Of a DNA stretch of 64,000 bases, positions 17,458 through 25,895 are shown one piece after another. The notes under the pieces were generated by a model. The model was not told where the DNA came from and did no database searches. It saw only the letters and a list, made by a program, of their open reading frames with translations. Numbering within the stretch: the stretch's first letter is position 1; every line of letters starts with the position of its first letter. The stretch comes from CAYRDK01 sp043819345 (GTDB lineage Bacteria; Omnitrophota; Gorgyraeia; Velamenicoccales; Velamenicoccaceae), in the NCBI GenBank assembly GCA_043819345.1, contig JBDREX010000044.1, positions 1 through 64,000 of the forward strand, written 5' to 3'. The position numbers were made by a program, and so were the translations under genes.

Positions 17458-18543
17458 ATGGAATCCCTTAAAACAACTCCCTTATCTGAAGAACATATCG
17501 CCCTCGGCGCCAAAATGGCCCCTTTTGCGGGATGGCAAATGCCTATCCAATACGAAGGGATTCTGGCCGAAACCCTCTACACCCGAAAAGCTGTTACTTG
17601 TTTTGACATCTCTCATATGGGCGAATTCCTTATCAAAGGCGATGCCAAAAAATCGGGTTTAGAAACAATTGTAGCCGCACAATTAGACAGCCTGTCAATC
17701 GGTGCCTGCCGTTATACTTCCATGCTCAACGAACAAGGCGGCATCATCGATGACCTCATTGTCTATCGCAAAGCGCAGGAAGAATGGATGATCGTTGTCA
17801 ACGCCGGAACGATTGAAAAAGACAAAGCACATTTTTTAAAACACCTTTCTAAAAACGCTGATTTTACAGACATATCCGCTAAAATCGGTAAAATTGACCT
17901 CCAGGGACCAAAAGCCCGTGATATCATTAAAATAATCGCACCCGAGGCTGAACACTTACAGTACTACTCTTTTATTTCAACAGATGTCCTTGGAGAAAAG
18001 AACATCGTCAGCCGCACTGGTTACACAGGCGAATTGGGATTTGAGATTTATTCATCCGCACAACACATTAAGGCTATTTGGAAAACCCTACTAACACAGC
18101 CGGATGTTAAACCAGCCGGGTTAGGCTCGCGTGACGTTTTAAGGCTGGAAATGGGTTATAGCCTTTATGGCCAGGACATAGATGAAACGACAACGCCCCT
18201 GGAAGCTGGTCTGGAGAAATTTATCAATTTCAATAAAGAATTTATCGGCAAAGAGGCCCTTTTGAAACAGAAAAAAAACGGCTTACAAAAAAAACGCGTT
18301 TTCTTAAAAACAACCACCCGGAGGGCGCCACGGCATCTTCACAACATCTACGCCAAAGATAGCCGCATAGGTTCCGTCACCAGCGGAAGTTTTTCACCTC
18401 ACCTGGAACTCGGCATAGGCATGGGCTTTATTGAAAAATCCATAGACACCTCTGAGGTCATATGCGTCGGAGAAAACAAGGCCAGGATAGAGGCAAATTT
18501 CTGCGAAAAACCATTTATCAAGCAAACATCACTAAAAAATTAA
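17458..18543 (+). CDS. gcvT: Glycine cleavage system T protein (aminomethyltransferase)
   Basis: Transfers the aminomethyl carbon from lipoyl-GcvH to THF, forming methylene-THF and releasing ammonia. 361 aa from the ATG at 17458; a TTG at 17446 is also in frame but falls at the terminator T-run. No clear ribosome-binding site is seen. MAPFAGWQMPIQY, DISHMGEF, RTGYTGELGFEIY and the C-terminal GSVTSGSFSPHL are family hallmarks. First gene of gcvT-H-PA-PB-lipM-lipA under the probable riboswitch. Confidence 0.97.
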   Translation: MESLKTTPLSEEHIALGAKMAPFAGWQMPIQYEGILAETLYTRKAVTCFDISHMGEFLIKGDAKKSGLETIVAAQLDSLSIGACRYTSMLNEQGGIIDDLIVYRKAQEEWMIVVNAGTIEKDKAHFLKHLSKNADFTDISAKIGKIDLQGPKARDIIKIIAPEAEHLQYYSFISTDVLGEKNIVSRTGYTGELGFEIYSSAQHIKAIWKTLLTQPDVKPAGLGSRDVLRLEMGYSLYGQDIDETTTPLEAGLEKFINFNKEFIGKEALLKQKKNGLQKKRVFLKTTTRRAPRHLHNIYAKDSRIGSVTSGSFSPHLELGIGMGFIEKSIDTSEVICVGENKARIEANFCEKPFIKQTSLKN

Positions 18544-18574
18544 AGCTCTTTGAGCTCAAAACCTGAGGTAAATT

Positions 18575-18964
18575 ATGCATATTCCAGACGGCCTGCTATT
18601 TACAAAAGAACACGAATGGGTTAAAATTGAGGGCGAAACAGCAACCATCGGTATCAGCGAATACGCTCAACATGCGTTAGGCGATATCACCTTCGTGGAA
18701 TTACCCAAAATAAACACAGCAATCCAGCAATTTCAGACCATGACCACTATTGAATCTGTTAAAGCTGCCAGCGACATCTATGCCCCCATCTCAGGAACCA
18801 TAATAGAGGTAAACACAGAACTTGAAAACAACCCCGCCCTGGTCAATCAAAACTGCTACACAAAAGGCTGGATCGCTAAAATAAAGGTTCAAAGCACCGA
18901 AGAAACGAAAAATCTTATGGACAAGACGACATATACAAATTTTATACAGGGGTTAGAACATTGA
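18575..18964 (+). CDS. gcvH: Glycine cleavage system H protein
   Basis: Lipoyl carrier protein shuttling the aminomethyl group between P and T proteins and dihydrolipoamide dehydrogenase. 129 aa. The lipoylation site is the Lys in TIESVKAASDIYAP. N-terminal FTKEHEWVK and GDITFVELP are family motifs. GAGGTAA precedes the ATG. Its stop overlaps the TTG start of gcvPA. The lipM and lipA genes downstream provide the modification. Confidence 0.97.
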   Translation: MHIPDGLLFTKEHEWVKIEGETATIGISEYAQHALGDITFVELPKINTAIQQFQTMTTIESVKAASDIYAPISGTIIEVNTELENNPALVNQNCYTKGWIAKIKVQSTEETKNLMDKTTYTNFIQGLEH

Positions 18965-20301
18965 GCGACTACATCTCAAATACAGAAAAAGATATTAAAG
19001 ATATGCTGGCCGTAATCGGCCTCAAGAACATTGATGCCCTCTTTGCCGATATCAAACCTCATCAACAACCGGCTTCTTTCAATCTGCCAAACGGTAAATC
19101 TGAATTTGAAGTCATGCGGCACTGCAAAAAACTGGCGAAAAAAAACGCCAGTGAACTTATCTGCTTTTTAGGCTGCGGATATTATGACCATGAAATACCA
19201 TCTGTTGTAAATCATCTGTCAAATCGCAGCGAATTCTACACAGCCTATACACCCTATCAACCAGAGTGCTCTCAGGGAAGTTTGCAGGCCATGTATGAAT
19301 ACCAGAGCATGATATGCCGTCTCACAGGTATGGAAATCGCCAATGCTTCACTTTATGACGGAGGAACAGCCCTTTATGAAGCAATGATGATGGCTAAAAG
19401 AATCACAGGCCGCAACAGGGTCCTCATGGATAGCGCCGTCAATCCCATTTACCGTACTATTATCTATTCTTATACAAAAAATCTTAACATTGAGTTTATT
19501 GAAATCCCGGTTAAACACGGCTTATGTGACAGAGCTGCCATCAAGAAGGAACTCAACGATAAAACAGCTTGCATTATCTTACAAAACCCAAACTTTTTTG
19601 GCTGCATAGACGACCATACGGATATCGCCTCCGATGCCCATCATGTAGGAGCCTTAGTTATTGAATCCGCCTATCCTATCGCTCTAGGACTTCTAAAAAC
19701 CCCTGCTGAAATGGGTGCAGATATCGTCACAGGCGAAGGCCAAAGCTTAGGCCTGCCCTTAAGTTTTGGCGGGCCCTACCTCGGATTTATGGCAACAAAA
19801 AAAGAGTTCGCCAGAAAAATGCCCGGGCGCATTGTCGGACAAACACTGGATGTCTTCTTAAAAAAAGGCTTTGTCTTAACGTTACAGGCCAGAGAGCAAC
19901 ACATCAGACGCGAAAAAGCCACATCTAATATTTGCTCTAATGAAGCGCTATGCGCTTTGCGGGCGCTCATTTACCTATGCGCCTTAGGTAAAAACGGACT
20001 TATAGAAGTCGCTAAACTGAACTATGAAAAAACAGAATTTACAAAAAGCCTCTTAACAAAAATTAAAGGAGTTACCGTCAAGCAAAGCTCTCCGACATTT
20101 AATGAATTCGCTATTGAGCTACCCAAAGACCCAGCGGAAGTCATCAACGCCATGATTGAAAAAGGATTTACTGCCGGATTCCCCATAGGCCGCTACTATA
20201 AAGACATGAAAAACTACATGTTGATTGCTGTCACAGAAAAACGCACCAAAGAAGAAATTACGCGATACGCTGAAAGCCTGGAGTCAATCCTATGGAATTA
20301 A
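18961..20301 (+). CDS. gcvPA: Glycine dehydrogenase (decarboxylating) subunit 1
   Basis: N-terminal half of the split P protein. 446 aa. Starts at a TTG at 18961, where MSDYISNTEKDIKDML aligns with the usual family start; this TTG overlaps the gcvH stop (TTGA). LGCGYYDHEIP, YTPYQPECSQGSLQ and GGPYLGFMA are typical. It forms a heterotetramer with GcvPB. The PLP lysine is carried by the partner subunit. Rare start codon and overlap suggest translational coupling. Confidence 0.96.
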   Translation: MSDYISNTEKDIKDMLAVIGLKNIDALFADIKPHQQPASFNLPNGKSEFEVMRHCKKLAKKNASELICFLGCGYYDHEIPSVVNHLSNRSEFYTAYTPYQPECSQGSLQAMYEYQSMICRLTGMEIANASLYDGGTALYEAMMMAKRITGRNRVLMDSAVNPIYRTIIYSYTKNLNIEFIEIPVKHGLCDRAAIKKELNDKTACIILQNPNFFGCIDDHTDIASDAHHVGALVIESAYPIALGLLKTPAEMGADIVTGEGQSLGLPLSFGGPYLGFMATKKEFARKMPGRIVGQTLDVFLKKGFVLTLQAREQHIRREKATSNICSNEALCALRALIYLCALGKNGLIEVAKLNYEKTEFTKSLLTKIKGVTVKQSSPTFNEFAIELPKDPAEVINAMIEKGFTAGFPIGRYYKDMKNYMLIAVTEKRTKEEITRYAESLESILWN

Positions 20302-21737
20302 TATTTGAAAAAAGTGTTGAAGGCCGCCGCTGCACAAAATTTTCTAAAAGTGACTGTCCTGCCAAAGAGGTACCACATAAATATTTAAGAAAAACCCCGT
20401 GTCCTCTGCCAGAACTTTCAGAACTGGATTTGGTGCGCCATTTTACCAACCTATCCCGTTTAAATTTTTCCGTAGATACAAATTTTTATCCCCTCGGTTC
20501 CTGCACCATGAAATACAATCCAAAATTTACCGAGGATATTGCCGCCCTTGAAGGTTTTACAAAATTGCACCCCCTCCTGCCCCAATTACAGCTCGGGGGC
20601 ATTCTGGCGCAAGGAGCCCTTGAAGTGCTTCATGAAATGGAAAAACTTTTATGTGAAATCACTGGTATGGATGCTTTTACTATGCAACCGGCCGCCGGCG
20701 CTCATGGCGAATTAACCGGTGTCATGCTCATTGCAGCTTATCACCGCATGAAAAATGAAAAACGCAAATATATTCTTGTCCCTGATTCCGCGCATGGAAC
20801 AAACCCGGCAAGCGCAGCCATCGCCGGGTACGAAATTATCAACATCGCCTCCGGGCCTAACGGAACCATGGACATTAACAAGATTAAAGAGGCCTTAAAT
20901 GAAGACGTAGCTGCCATCATGATGACCTGCCCTAACACTTTAGGATTCTTTGAAACAGATATTGATGAGATTGCAAAAGCAGCTCACGAAAAAGGGGCTC
21001 TTATGTACTATGACGGAGCCAATTTAAACGCGATCCTCGGCAAATGCAGGCCCGGCGATATTGGATTTGATATCATCCATCTAAACTTGCATAAAACATT
21101 CGCCACCCCTCATGGAAGCGGAGGGCCCGGAGCCGGGCCGGTAGGAGTAAAAAAAGAAATTGCTGAGTTTCTGCCTATTTCAAGAATCAGCAAAAGAAAT
21201 GACGGCACATTTTATTTAGATTATCAAAAAAAACATACGATCGGCTATATCGCACCCTTCTACGGAAACTTTCTCGTCGTCCTGAAAGCTTACGCCTATA
21301 TCCTGCTCCTAGGAAAAGAGGGGCTTATCAGGACAAGCGAGCAAGCGGTATTAAACGCCAATTACATCCTTGAAAAATTAAAAGATACTTATGCGGCTGC
21401 AGCTAATGGCAGGCGATGCCTGCATGAATGCGTTTTATCTGCATCCCGACAAACTAAAGAAGGCATAACAGCACTTGATATCGCTAAATTTCTTATTGAT
21501 AAAGGCATTCATCCCCCAACTATTTACTTCCCTTTAATCGTCAAAGAAGCGCTCATGATTGAACCAACGGAAACAGAATCAAAAGAAATATTGGACTATT
21601 TTATCGCTTGCATGATCGAAGCTGATGAACTCAGTAAAAATGACCCTGACCAACTCAGGGCTTGCCCCAGAACAACTCCTGTTACCAGGCTGGATGAAGC
21701 CACGGCAGCCAGAAAAATGAACTGCAGCTATCTCTAG
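20292..21737 (+). CDS. gcvPB: Glycine dehydrogenase (decarboxylating) subunit 2
   Basis: C-terminal half of the split P protein with the catalytic PLP Lys in LNLHKTFATPHGSGGPG. 481 aa. FYPLGSCTMKYNPK and PAAGAHGELTG are intact. It overlaps gcvPA by 10 bp in another frame. Decarboxylates glycine and loads the aminomethyl group onto GcvH. The L-protein (dihydrolipoamide dehydrogenase) is not in this window and must be encoded elsewhere. Confidence 0.97.
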   Translation: MELIFEKSVEGRRCTKFSKSDCPAKEVPHKYLRKTPCPLPELSELDLVRHFTNLSRLNFSVDTNFYPLGSCTMKYNPKFTEDIAALEGFTKLHPLLPQLQLGGILAQGALEVLHEMEKLLCEITGMDAFTMQPAAGAHGELTGVMLIAAYHRMKNEKRKYILVPDSAHGTNPASAAIAGYEIINIASGPNGTMDINKIKEALNEDVAAIMMTCPNTLGFFETDIDEIAKAAHEKGALMYYDGANLNAILGKCRPGDIGFDIIHLNLHKTFATPHGSGGPGAGPVGVKKEIAEFLPISRISKRNDGTFYLDYQKKHTIGYIAPFYGNFLVVLKAYAYILLLGKEGLIRTSEQAVLNANYILEKLKDTYAAAANGRRCLHECVLSASRQTKEGITALDIAKFLIDKGIHPPTIYFPLIVKEALMIEPTETESKEILDYFIACMIEADELSKNDPDQLRACPRTTPVTRLDEATAARKMNCSYL

Positions 21738-21739
21738 CT

Positions 21740-22558
21740 ATGAAATCCTCAAGATTTATTAACAGTGGCGCCTGTGATGGCACCACAAATATGGCCGTTG
21801 ACGAAGCTCTTTTAAACACTTATCAGAAAAACCTCTCATCACCGATCTTAAGGATTTACGGCTGGTCAAAACCTTCTTTTTCATTTGGCTATTCTCAGAA
21901 CCCAAAAGAACTTTTCAATCTGGATTTATGTAAAGAGAAAAACATTCCTCTCGTACGCAGGCCGACCGGCGGAGGAATCATTTTCCACAACGACGAACTG
22001 ACATACAGCATAGTCTTAAGCACAAGCGACCTGGAAGTAAAGCTCAATGTCAAAGGAACGCTACGGTATATGACGTCTTTTCTAATAAGAGTTTATCGCG
22101 ATCTTGGAAAAAACGCTTCTTTTTCAATAGAAACAAACACAGCCGCGGCCGCAACTACAACCATAGCCGGAATCGCTGATCTTTGTTTTGCAAGAAGCGA
22201 AGAATACGATATTGTCATAGACGGGAAAAAAATCGGCGGAAACGCACAAAAAAGAAAAAAACACCTTGTTTTGCAACACGGCTCAATTCCTTTTTCTTTT
22301 GAAAAAGAAAAAATAGCTCCGTTTCTTAAAAACAAAACACTCCTTAATAATGTAAATACAACGTGTATTAATGAAATATCAAAGGGGAGAGCTTCTTTCA
22401 CTCAATTAAGCGATATAATCAAAAACGCTTTTAGCGCACATTTCTCAACAACACTCAAAGAAAGCAGCTTGAGCGAAAAAGAAAGAATAGCAGCAGAACA
22501 ATTGAAACAAGAAAAATATAATCAGGCACAGTGGAATCTTTACCGGCAAGACATTTGA
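21740..22558 (+). CDS. lipM: LipM-like octanoyltransferase
   Basis: 272 aa, LplA/LipB/BPL fold. RRPTGGGIIFH and ELTYSIV form the lipoyl-binding loop. Cys149 in LCFARSEEYDIVIDGKKIGG lies where Bacillus LipM has its acyl-thioester Cys150, pointing to octanoyl-ACP:GcvH transfer rather than ATP-dependent lipoate ligation. It starts 2 bp after gcvPB, so it is co-translated with the glycine cleavage genes and probably loads GcvH for LipA. Lipoate ligase activity is the alternative. Confidence 0.85.
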   Translation: MKSSRFINSGACDGTTNMAVDEALLNTYQKNLSSPILRIYGWSKPSFSFGYSQNPKELFNLDLCKEKNIPLVRRPTGGGIIFHNDELTYSIVLSTSDLEVKLNVKGTLRYMTSFLIRVYRDLGKNASFSIETNTAAAATTTIAGIADLCFARSEEYDIVIDGKKIGGNAQKRKKHLVLQHGSIPFSFEKEKIAPFLKNKTLLNNVNTTCINEISKGRASFTQLSDIIKNAFSAHFSTTLKESSLSEKERIAAEQLKQEKYNQAQWNLYRQDI

Positions 22559-22589
22559 CTCAAACCAATAACCGCTAACCGGAAACCAA

Positions 22590-23438
22590 ATGATAAGACT
22601 CAAACGAAAACCCGAGTGGCTTAAGAAAAAAATTGATTTTGATAAAAGCCAGCAGACAGCCACCCTCCTAAACTCATTAGGCGTTCACACTGTCTGCAAA
22701 GAAGCAAAATGCCCTAACATCGGCGAATGTTTTAGAAATAAACACGCAACTTTCTTGATCCTCGGTAAATACTGTACACGCCGCTGCCTGTTCTGTAATG
22801 TTGAAAAAACGCGGCCTCTTGAGCTAGACACAAAAGAACCCCACAAAGTAGCCAGCGCCGTTAAAGAGCTTCAGCTCAAACATGCCGTTATCACAAGTGT
22901 TACGCGCGACGATTTAAAAGATGGCGGGGCCTCTATTTTCGCGCAGACAGTCCAAGAAATTAAAAAAATTTCACAAAAAATTTCTATAGAACTGCTTATC
23001 CCGGATTTCAAAGCCGATCAAAATGCCCTTAAAACAGTATGTGCAAGCAACCCTGATATTATCGGCCATAATCTGGAAACAATCCACCGGCTTTACCATC
23101 TCAGGCCACAGGCAAACTATCAAAAATCCTTAGGCGTCCTGAAATTTATCAAAGATATCGACAAAGATATTTATACAAAATCAGCGCTTATGCTGGGGCT
23201 GGGAGAAACAGAAAATGAAGTCATAGAAACAATGCGGGATTTAAGACAATACGAGTGCGATTTTTTAAGCCTTGGGCAATATTTAAGGCCAAGTCTTAAA
23301 CACGTAGAAGTTGCCGAATATATTAAACCCGAACAATTTGAACATTACAAAACTATCGCGCTAAAGCTCGGATTTAAGCATGCCGAAAGCGCGCCTTACG
23401 CCAGAAGTTCCTATCACGCGCAAAAATACTTAGAATAG
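22590..23438 (+). CDS. lipA: Lipoyl synthase
   Basis: Radical SAM enzyme inserting two sulfurs into octanoyl-GcvH. 282 aa. The auxiliary cluster motif CKEAKCPNIGECF (CX4CX5C) and the radical SAM motif CTRRCLFCNV (CX3CX2C) are both intact, as is the C-terminal RSSY serine motif that ligates the auxiliary cluster. N-terminal KPEWLKKK is typical. It ends the gcv-lip operon. No U-run terminator is apparent; a palindromic GATGCATT/AATGCATC sequence lies near 23530-23560. Confidence 0.96.
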   Translation: MIRLKRKPEWLKKKIDFDKSQQTATLLNSLGVHTVCKEAKCPNIGECFRNKHATFLILGKYCTRRCLFCNVEKTRPLELDTKEPHKVASAVKELQLKHAVITSVTRDDLKDGGASIFAQTVQEIKKISQKISIELLIPDFKADQNALKTVCASNPDIIGHNLETIHRLYHLRPQANYQKSLGVLKFIKDIDKDIYTKSALMLGLGETENEVIETMRDLRQYECDFLSLGQYLRPSLKHVEVAEYIKPEQFEHYKTIALKLGFKHAESAPYARSSYHAQKYLE

Positions 23439-23449
23439 ATCAGTGAGTA

Positions 23450-23495
23450 TACTAACCAGTTTATAGGTTAGCGAAGATACGGGTTAAACCCACCA
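23450..23495 (-). repeat. Intergenic repeat, GTTTAACCC family (diverged copy)
   Basis: On the minus strand GGGTTTAACCCGTA is followed by TTCGCTAACCTATAAAC. It resembles GAGTTTAACCCATTAAC/TCGCTAACATGCCAAC at 56636-56680. It lies in the convergent gap between lipA and the DUF2007 gene. Confidence 0.3.
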
Positions 23496-23580
23496 ATATA
23501 TTTTACATATTACTTTATCTCTAGATCACATGATGCATTGGCCAGGCCTCAAATGCATCACAAATAGCTAGGTGAACAAC

Positions 23581-23799
23581 TCAACGGCCAAAAGCCTGTA
23601 AAATATCCTTAGCTCTATCAACATCCTGACATTTCACTAATAGACGCACGCCACCGGTTGCCAAAGATAAATGCGGGCGCAACCCACCACAATCATCGGC
23701 AGAAACCATGGCTTCAATCCCTTCCTGTTCAAGAAGATTTTTAGCACAATCAGCTTCAAATCTATTAACAAACACTTTGACTTCTTCTAAATCCTGCAC
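23581..23799 (-). CDS. DUF2007-family small protein
   Basis: 72 aa, single ferredoxin-like domain: VKVFVNRFEADCAKNLLEQ and GGVRLLVKCQDVDRAKDIL match the DUF2007 (putative signal-transducing) family. Start is a GTG at 23799. A short cytosolic protein without catalytic motifs; role unknown. Next to a small membrane protein on the same strand, 27 bp apart. Confidence 0.75.
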   Translation of the reverse strand: MQDLEEVKVFVNRFEADCAKNLLEQEGIEAMVSADDCGGLRPHLSLATGGVRLLVKCQDVDRAKDILQAFGR

Positions 23800-23826
23800 A
23801 GAACACCCATCCCTAGTAGATGCATC

Positions 23827-24243
23827 TTAAGATTTTTGTTCAAACATTTCTTTAACCGTTGGACGGCTTAAAACAATGATAGCAAAAACTCCTACAAGCG
23901 TCCCAAAAGGAATAAAAAGGCAACTTAAACCAGCCATAACCATACAAAAAATATAGCGTTTCCGGCGTGCCAAAGAGCGTCCTGCAATAATCATGCAAAC
24001 CGCATACCCCCAACCAAAAAGCAGTGCCGCCCCACCCATAATAACAAAAATCCACCCAAAAAAAGGCGGAGGAACCTGTCCTCCTTTATCTGCCATCAGC
24101 TGAGGTGAAGTCAGCGCGATAATCCCAATGACCAGATGAATAATGAATACACAGGAAAATAGCCCGCCCAAAATACCAACCACATAGTGGCCAATAGTTA
24201 AATACTTTAAATGCTCATTATCCTGATTAACAAGTTCCGCCAT
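23827..24243 (-). CDS. Three-TM membrane protein of unknown function
   Basis: 138 aa. Hydrophobic segments at about 20-47, 62-88 and 98-125. An internal stretch rich in Pro/Gly (GGQVPPPFFGWIF) separates the first two. It resembles the many small DUF4870/DUF4190-like membrane proteins, but I cannot assign a family. The ATG follows GGAGGTATTA. Likely paired with the DUF2007 gene downstream. Confidence 0.7.
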   Translation of the reverse strand: MAELVNQDNEHLKYLTIGHYVVGILGGLFSCVFIIHLVIGIIALTSPQLMADKGGQVPPPFFGWIFVIMGGAALLFGWGYAVCMIIAGRSLARRKRYIFCMVMAGLSCLFIPFGTLVGVFAIIVLSRPTVKEMFEQKS

Positions 24244-24326
24244 TAATACCTCCTGTGCATGATTGTTGTATTGTCAAATATAAAAACTCTTCTCCAGTAA
24301 AATCCTATTATTCAACAAACAAAAAA

Positions 24327-24929
24327 TTATTTAATCTTGCATGAGGGCAATCCTTTTTTCGCCAGATAGTTTTGATGATACTCTTCAGCCTGATAAAAAG
24401 GCACAGCCGCATGAATCTGTGTTACGATGGGCCGGCTATACCGGCCAGACTTATCCTGTTCTTCTTTAGAAGCTTTTGCCAGGGCTTCCTGTGTTTTATT
24501 AACATAAAAAATAACACTGCGGTACTGAGAACCGACATCCGGACCTTGCCTGTTAAATGTTGTCGGATCATGAATTTTCCAAAATACGAAAAGTAAGTCC
24601 TGATAGGAAACCACGGCCGGATCATATTCTATCTCAACAGCTTCCACATGGCCTGTTTCGTCTGAGCATACATCTTCATAGCTGGGGTTCTCGACGTATC
24701 CACCCGTATAACCGGCCCGTACCGAAACAACACCTTTAACCTGACGGAACGCCGACTCTACATGCCAAAAACATCCAGCCGCGAATATCGCTTTTTCTCT
24801 CATGTCCGAGCCTCCTTCTGCACGCGTGTTATCAACAGCAAACACACGGCCGCAAAAAATAAAGCACAATACATATACAAGAAAAAAAATCTTCCGGGTC
24901 ATCATTAAAACCTGTCTCTTATCCTTCAT
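24327..24929 (-). CDS. msrA: Peptide-methionine (S)-S-oxide reductase MsrA, exported
   Basis: Repairs methionine-S-sulfoxide. Catalytic motif AAGCFWHVESAF and YTGGYVENPSYEDVCSDETG are intact, with Cys in GCFW as nucleophile. An N-terminal hydrophobic segment (IFFLVYVLCFIFCGRVFA) indicates export, so it acts in the periplasm. Start could be 24929 or the ATG at 24905; the longer one abuts the ferredoxin stop. Last gene of the transketolase/RuBisCO-like operon. Confidence 0.93.
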   Translation of the reverse strand: MKDKRQVLMMTRKIFFLVYVLCFIFCGRVFAVDNTRAEGGSDMREKAIFAAGCFWHVESAFRQVKGVVSVRAGYTGGYVENPSYEDVCSDETGHVEAVEIEYDPAVVSYQDLLFVFWKIHDPTTFNRQGPDVGSQYRSVIFYVNKTQEALAKASKEEQDKSGRYSRPIVTQIHAAVPFYQAEEYHQNYLAKKGLPSCKIK

Positions 24930-25133
24930 TTAATACTGCATGTCCTCTAAATGAGGAATAGCTTTCTGAGGGCAGGCAGCAATACACCGGCCTTCACTGT
25001 CACACGCATCTGGCTTGACCACTTTAGACTTTTTATCAACAATCTTTAAAACACCTAAGGGGCATGCCATCACACAATGGCCACAACCGATACAAAATTC
25101 TTCAACGATCTTGGGTAATTTTTTTGTCGCCAT
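24930..25133 (-). CDS. 2x[4Fe-4S] ferredoxin-like protein
   Basis: 67 aa from the ATG at 25133, chosen for the strong GGAGGTAAAG just upstream. The first cluster motif is CIGCGHCVMACP. The second is CDSEGRCIAACP, which has five residues (not two) between its first two Cys. Small cytosolic electron carrier. The start lies inside the end of the preceding membrane-protein gene (31-bp overlap) and its stop touches msrA. Confidence 0.88.
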   Translation of the reverse strand: MATKKLPKIVEEFCIGCGHCVMACPLGVLKIVDKKSKVVKPDACDSEGRCIAACPQKAIPHLEDMQY

Positions 25134-25872
25134 CTTTACCTCCATTTTTTGCAATTCCCGGTATCCTCTCTCCTGCCAGAATCGAAGAAAGAGCCCTCGC
25201 GTCAATTCTTATCCCGCCGTCATGTTCTATTTTAATTGTATAAAGTATACCCGGAATAAATTTTGTCCCGGGGGCCTCTATCTGAGCACACTTGATACCA
25301 AGAGAGCTTGCCTGTTTTGCATCTAAAGCAATCTGCCAAAACTTACGCCAGAGCTCAAGCTCAAATTTGCTTTTTACTCCTTCGACTTTATATCCAGAAG
25401 GAATCTCGTTAACCTTCGTAATGTTGAATTCTTTTGTATGGGCGCCATCCAACATAAAAACCTTCCAAAAAAGGTAAACACTCTTACCTTTAAGAGCGTC
25501 AGCATCGCACACAAGCTTATCATGGAAACGCACCACCAAAGACTGAAATTGAATAATATTGCCTGGAAAGGTAAAATATTTTGGAGTTTCCGGCTTACCA
25601 TTTGTCGCATATTCTAAGAATTTGATCGTTGTTAATTCCCGGCCGGTTTTCGGCTCAATATCAACATCCGTCACCAGTACTTCAGCAACACGAGAATCAG
25701 CTTGTAAGCGGACTATCATCTCTTTTAAAATTTTCTTCTCATTTAGATACCGCGTGACAGAACGACACAAAAGAAAACAAGCACTAAGAACCAAAAAGAC
25801 AACAAAAACTCTGATCACTCTTTTCACAGTCCAGGCCCTTCTTCTCTCTGCTTTAATCTTTTTATGAATCAT
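25102..25872 (-). CDS. Membrane-anchored protein of unknown function
   Basis: 256 aa from the ATG at 25872 (AAGGAAAAA upstream); a longer reading to 25938 would overlap the RuBisCO-like gene. A basic N-terminus (KKIKAERRRAW) precedes one TM helix at about 20-38; the remaining ~215 aa are predicted outside the cytoplasm and contain no motif I know. Residues near 100-200 alternate beta-like segments. It overlaps the ferredoxin start by 31 bp, so it is likely part of the same translational chain as the RuBisCO-like protein. Confidence 0.7.
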   Translation of the reverse strand: MIHKKIKAERRRAWTVKRVIRVFVVFLVLSACFLLCRSVTRYLNEKKILKEMIVRLQADSRVAEVLVTDVDIEPKTGRELTTIKFLEYATNGKPETPKYFTFPGNIIQFQSLVVRFHDKLVCDADALKGKSVYLFWKVFMLDGAHTKEFNITKVNEIPSGYKVEGVKSKFELELWRKFWQIALDAKQASSLGIKCAQIEAPGTKFIPGILYTIKIEHDGGIRIDARALSSILAGERIPGIAKNGGKDGDKKITQDR

Positions 25873-25895
25873 TTTTTCCTTCGGATAGCCTGTCT

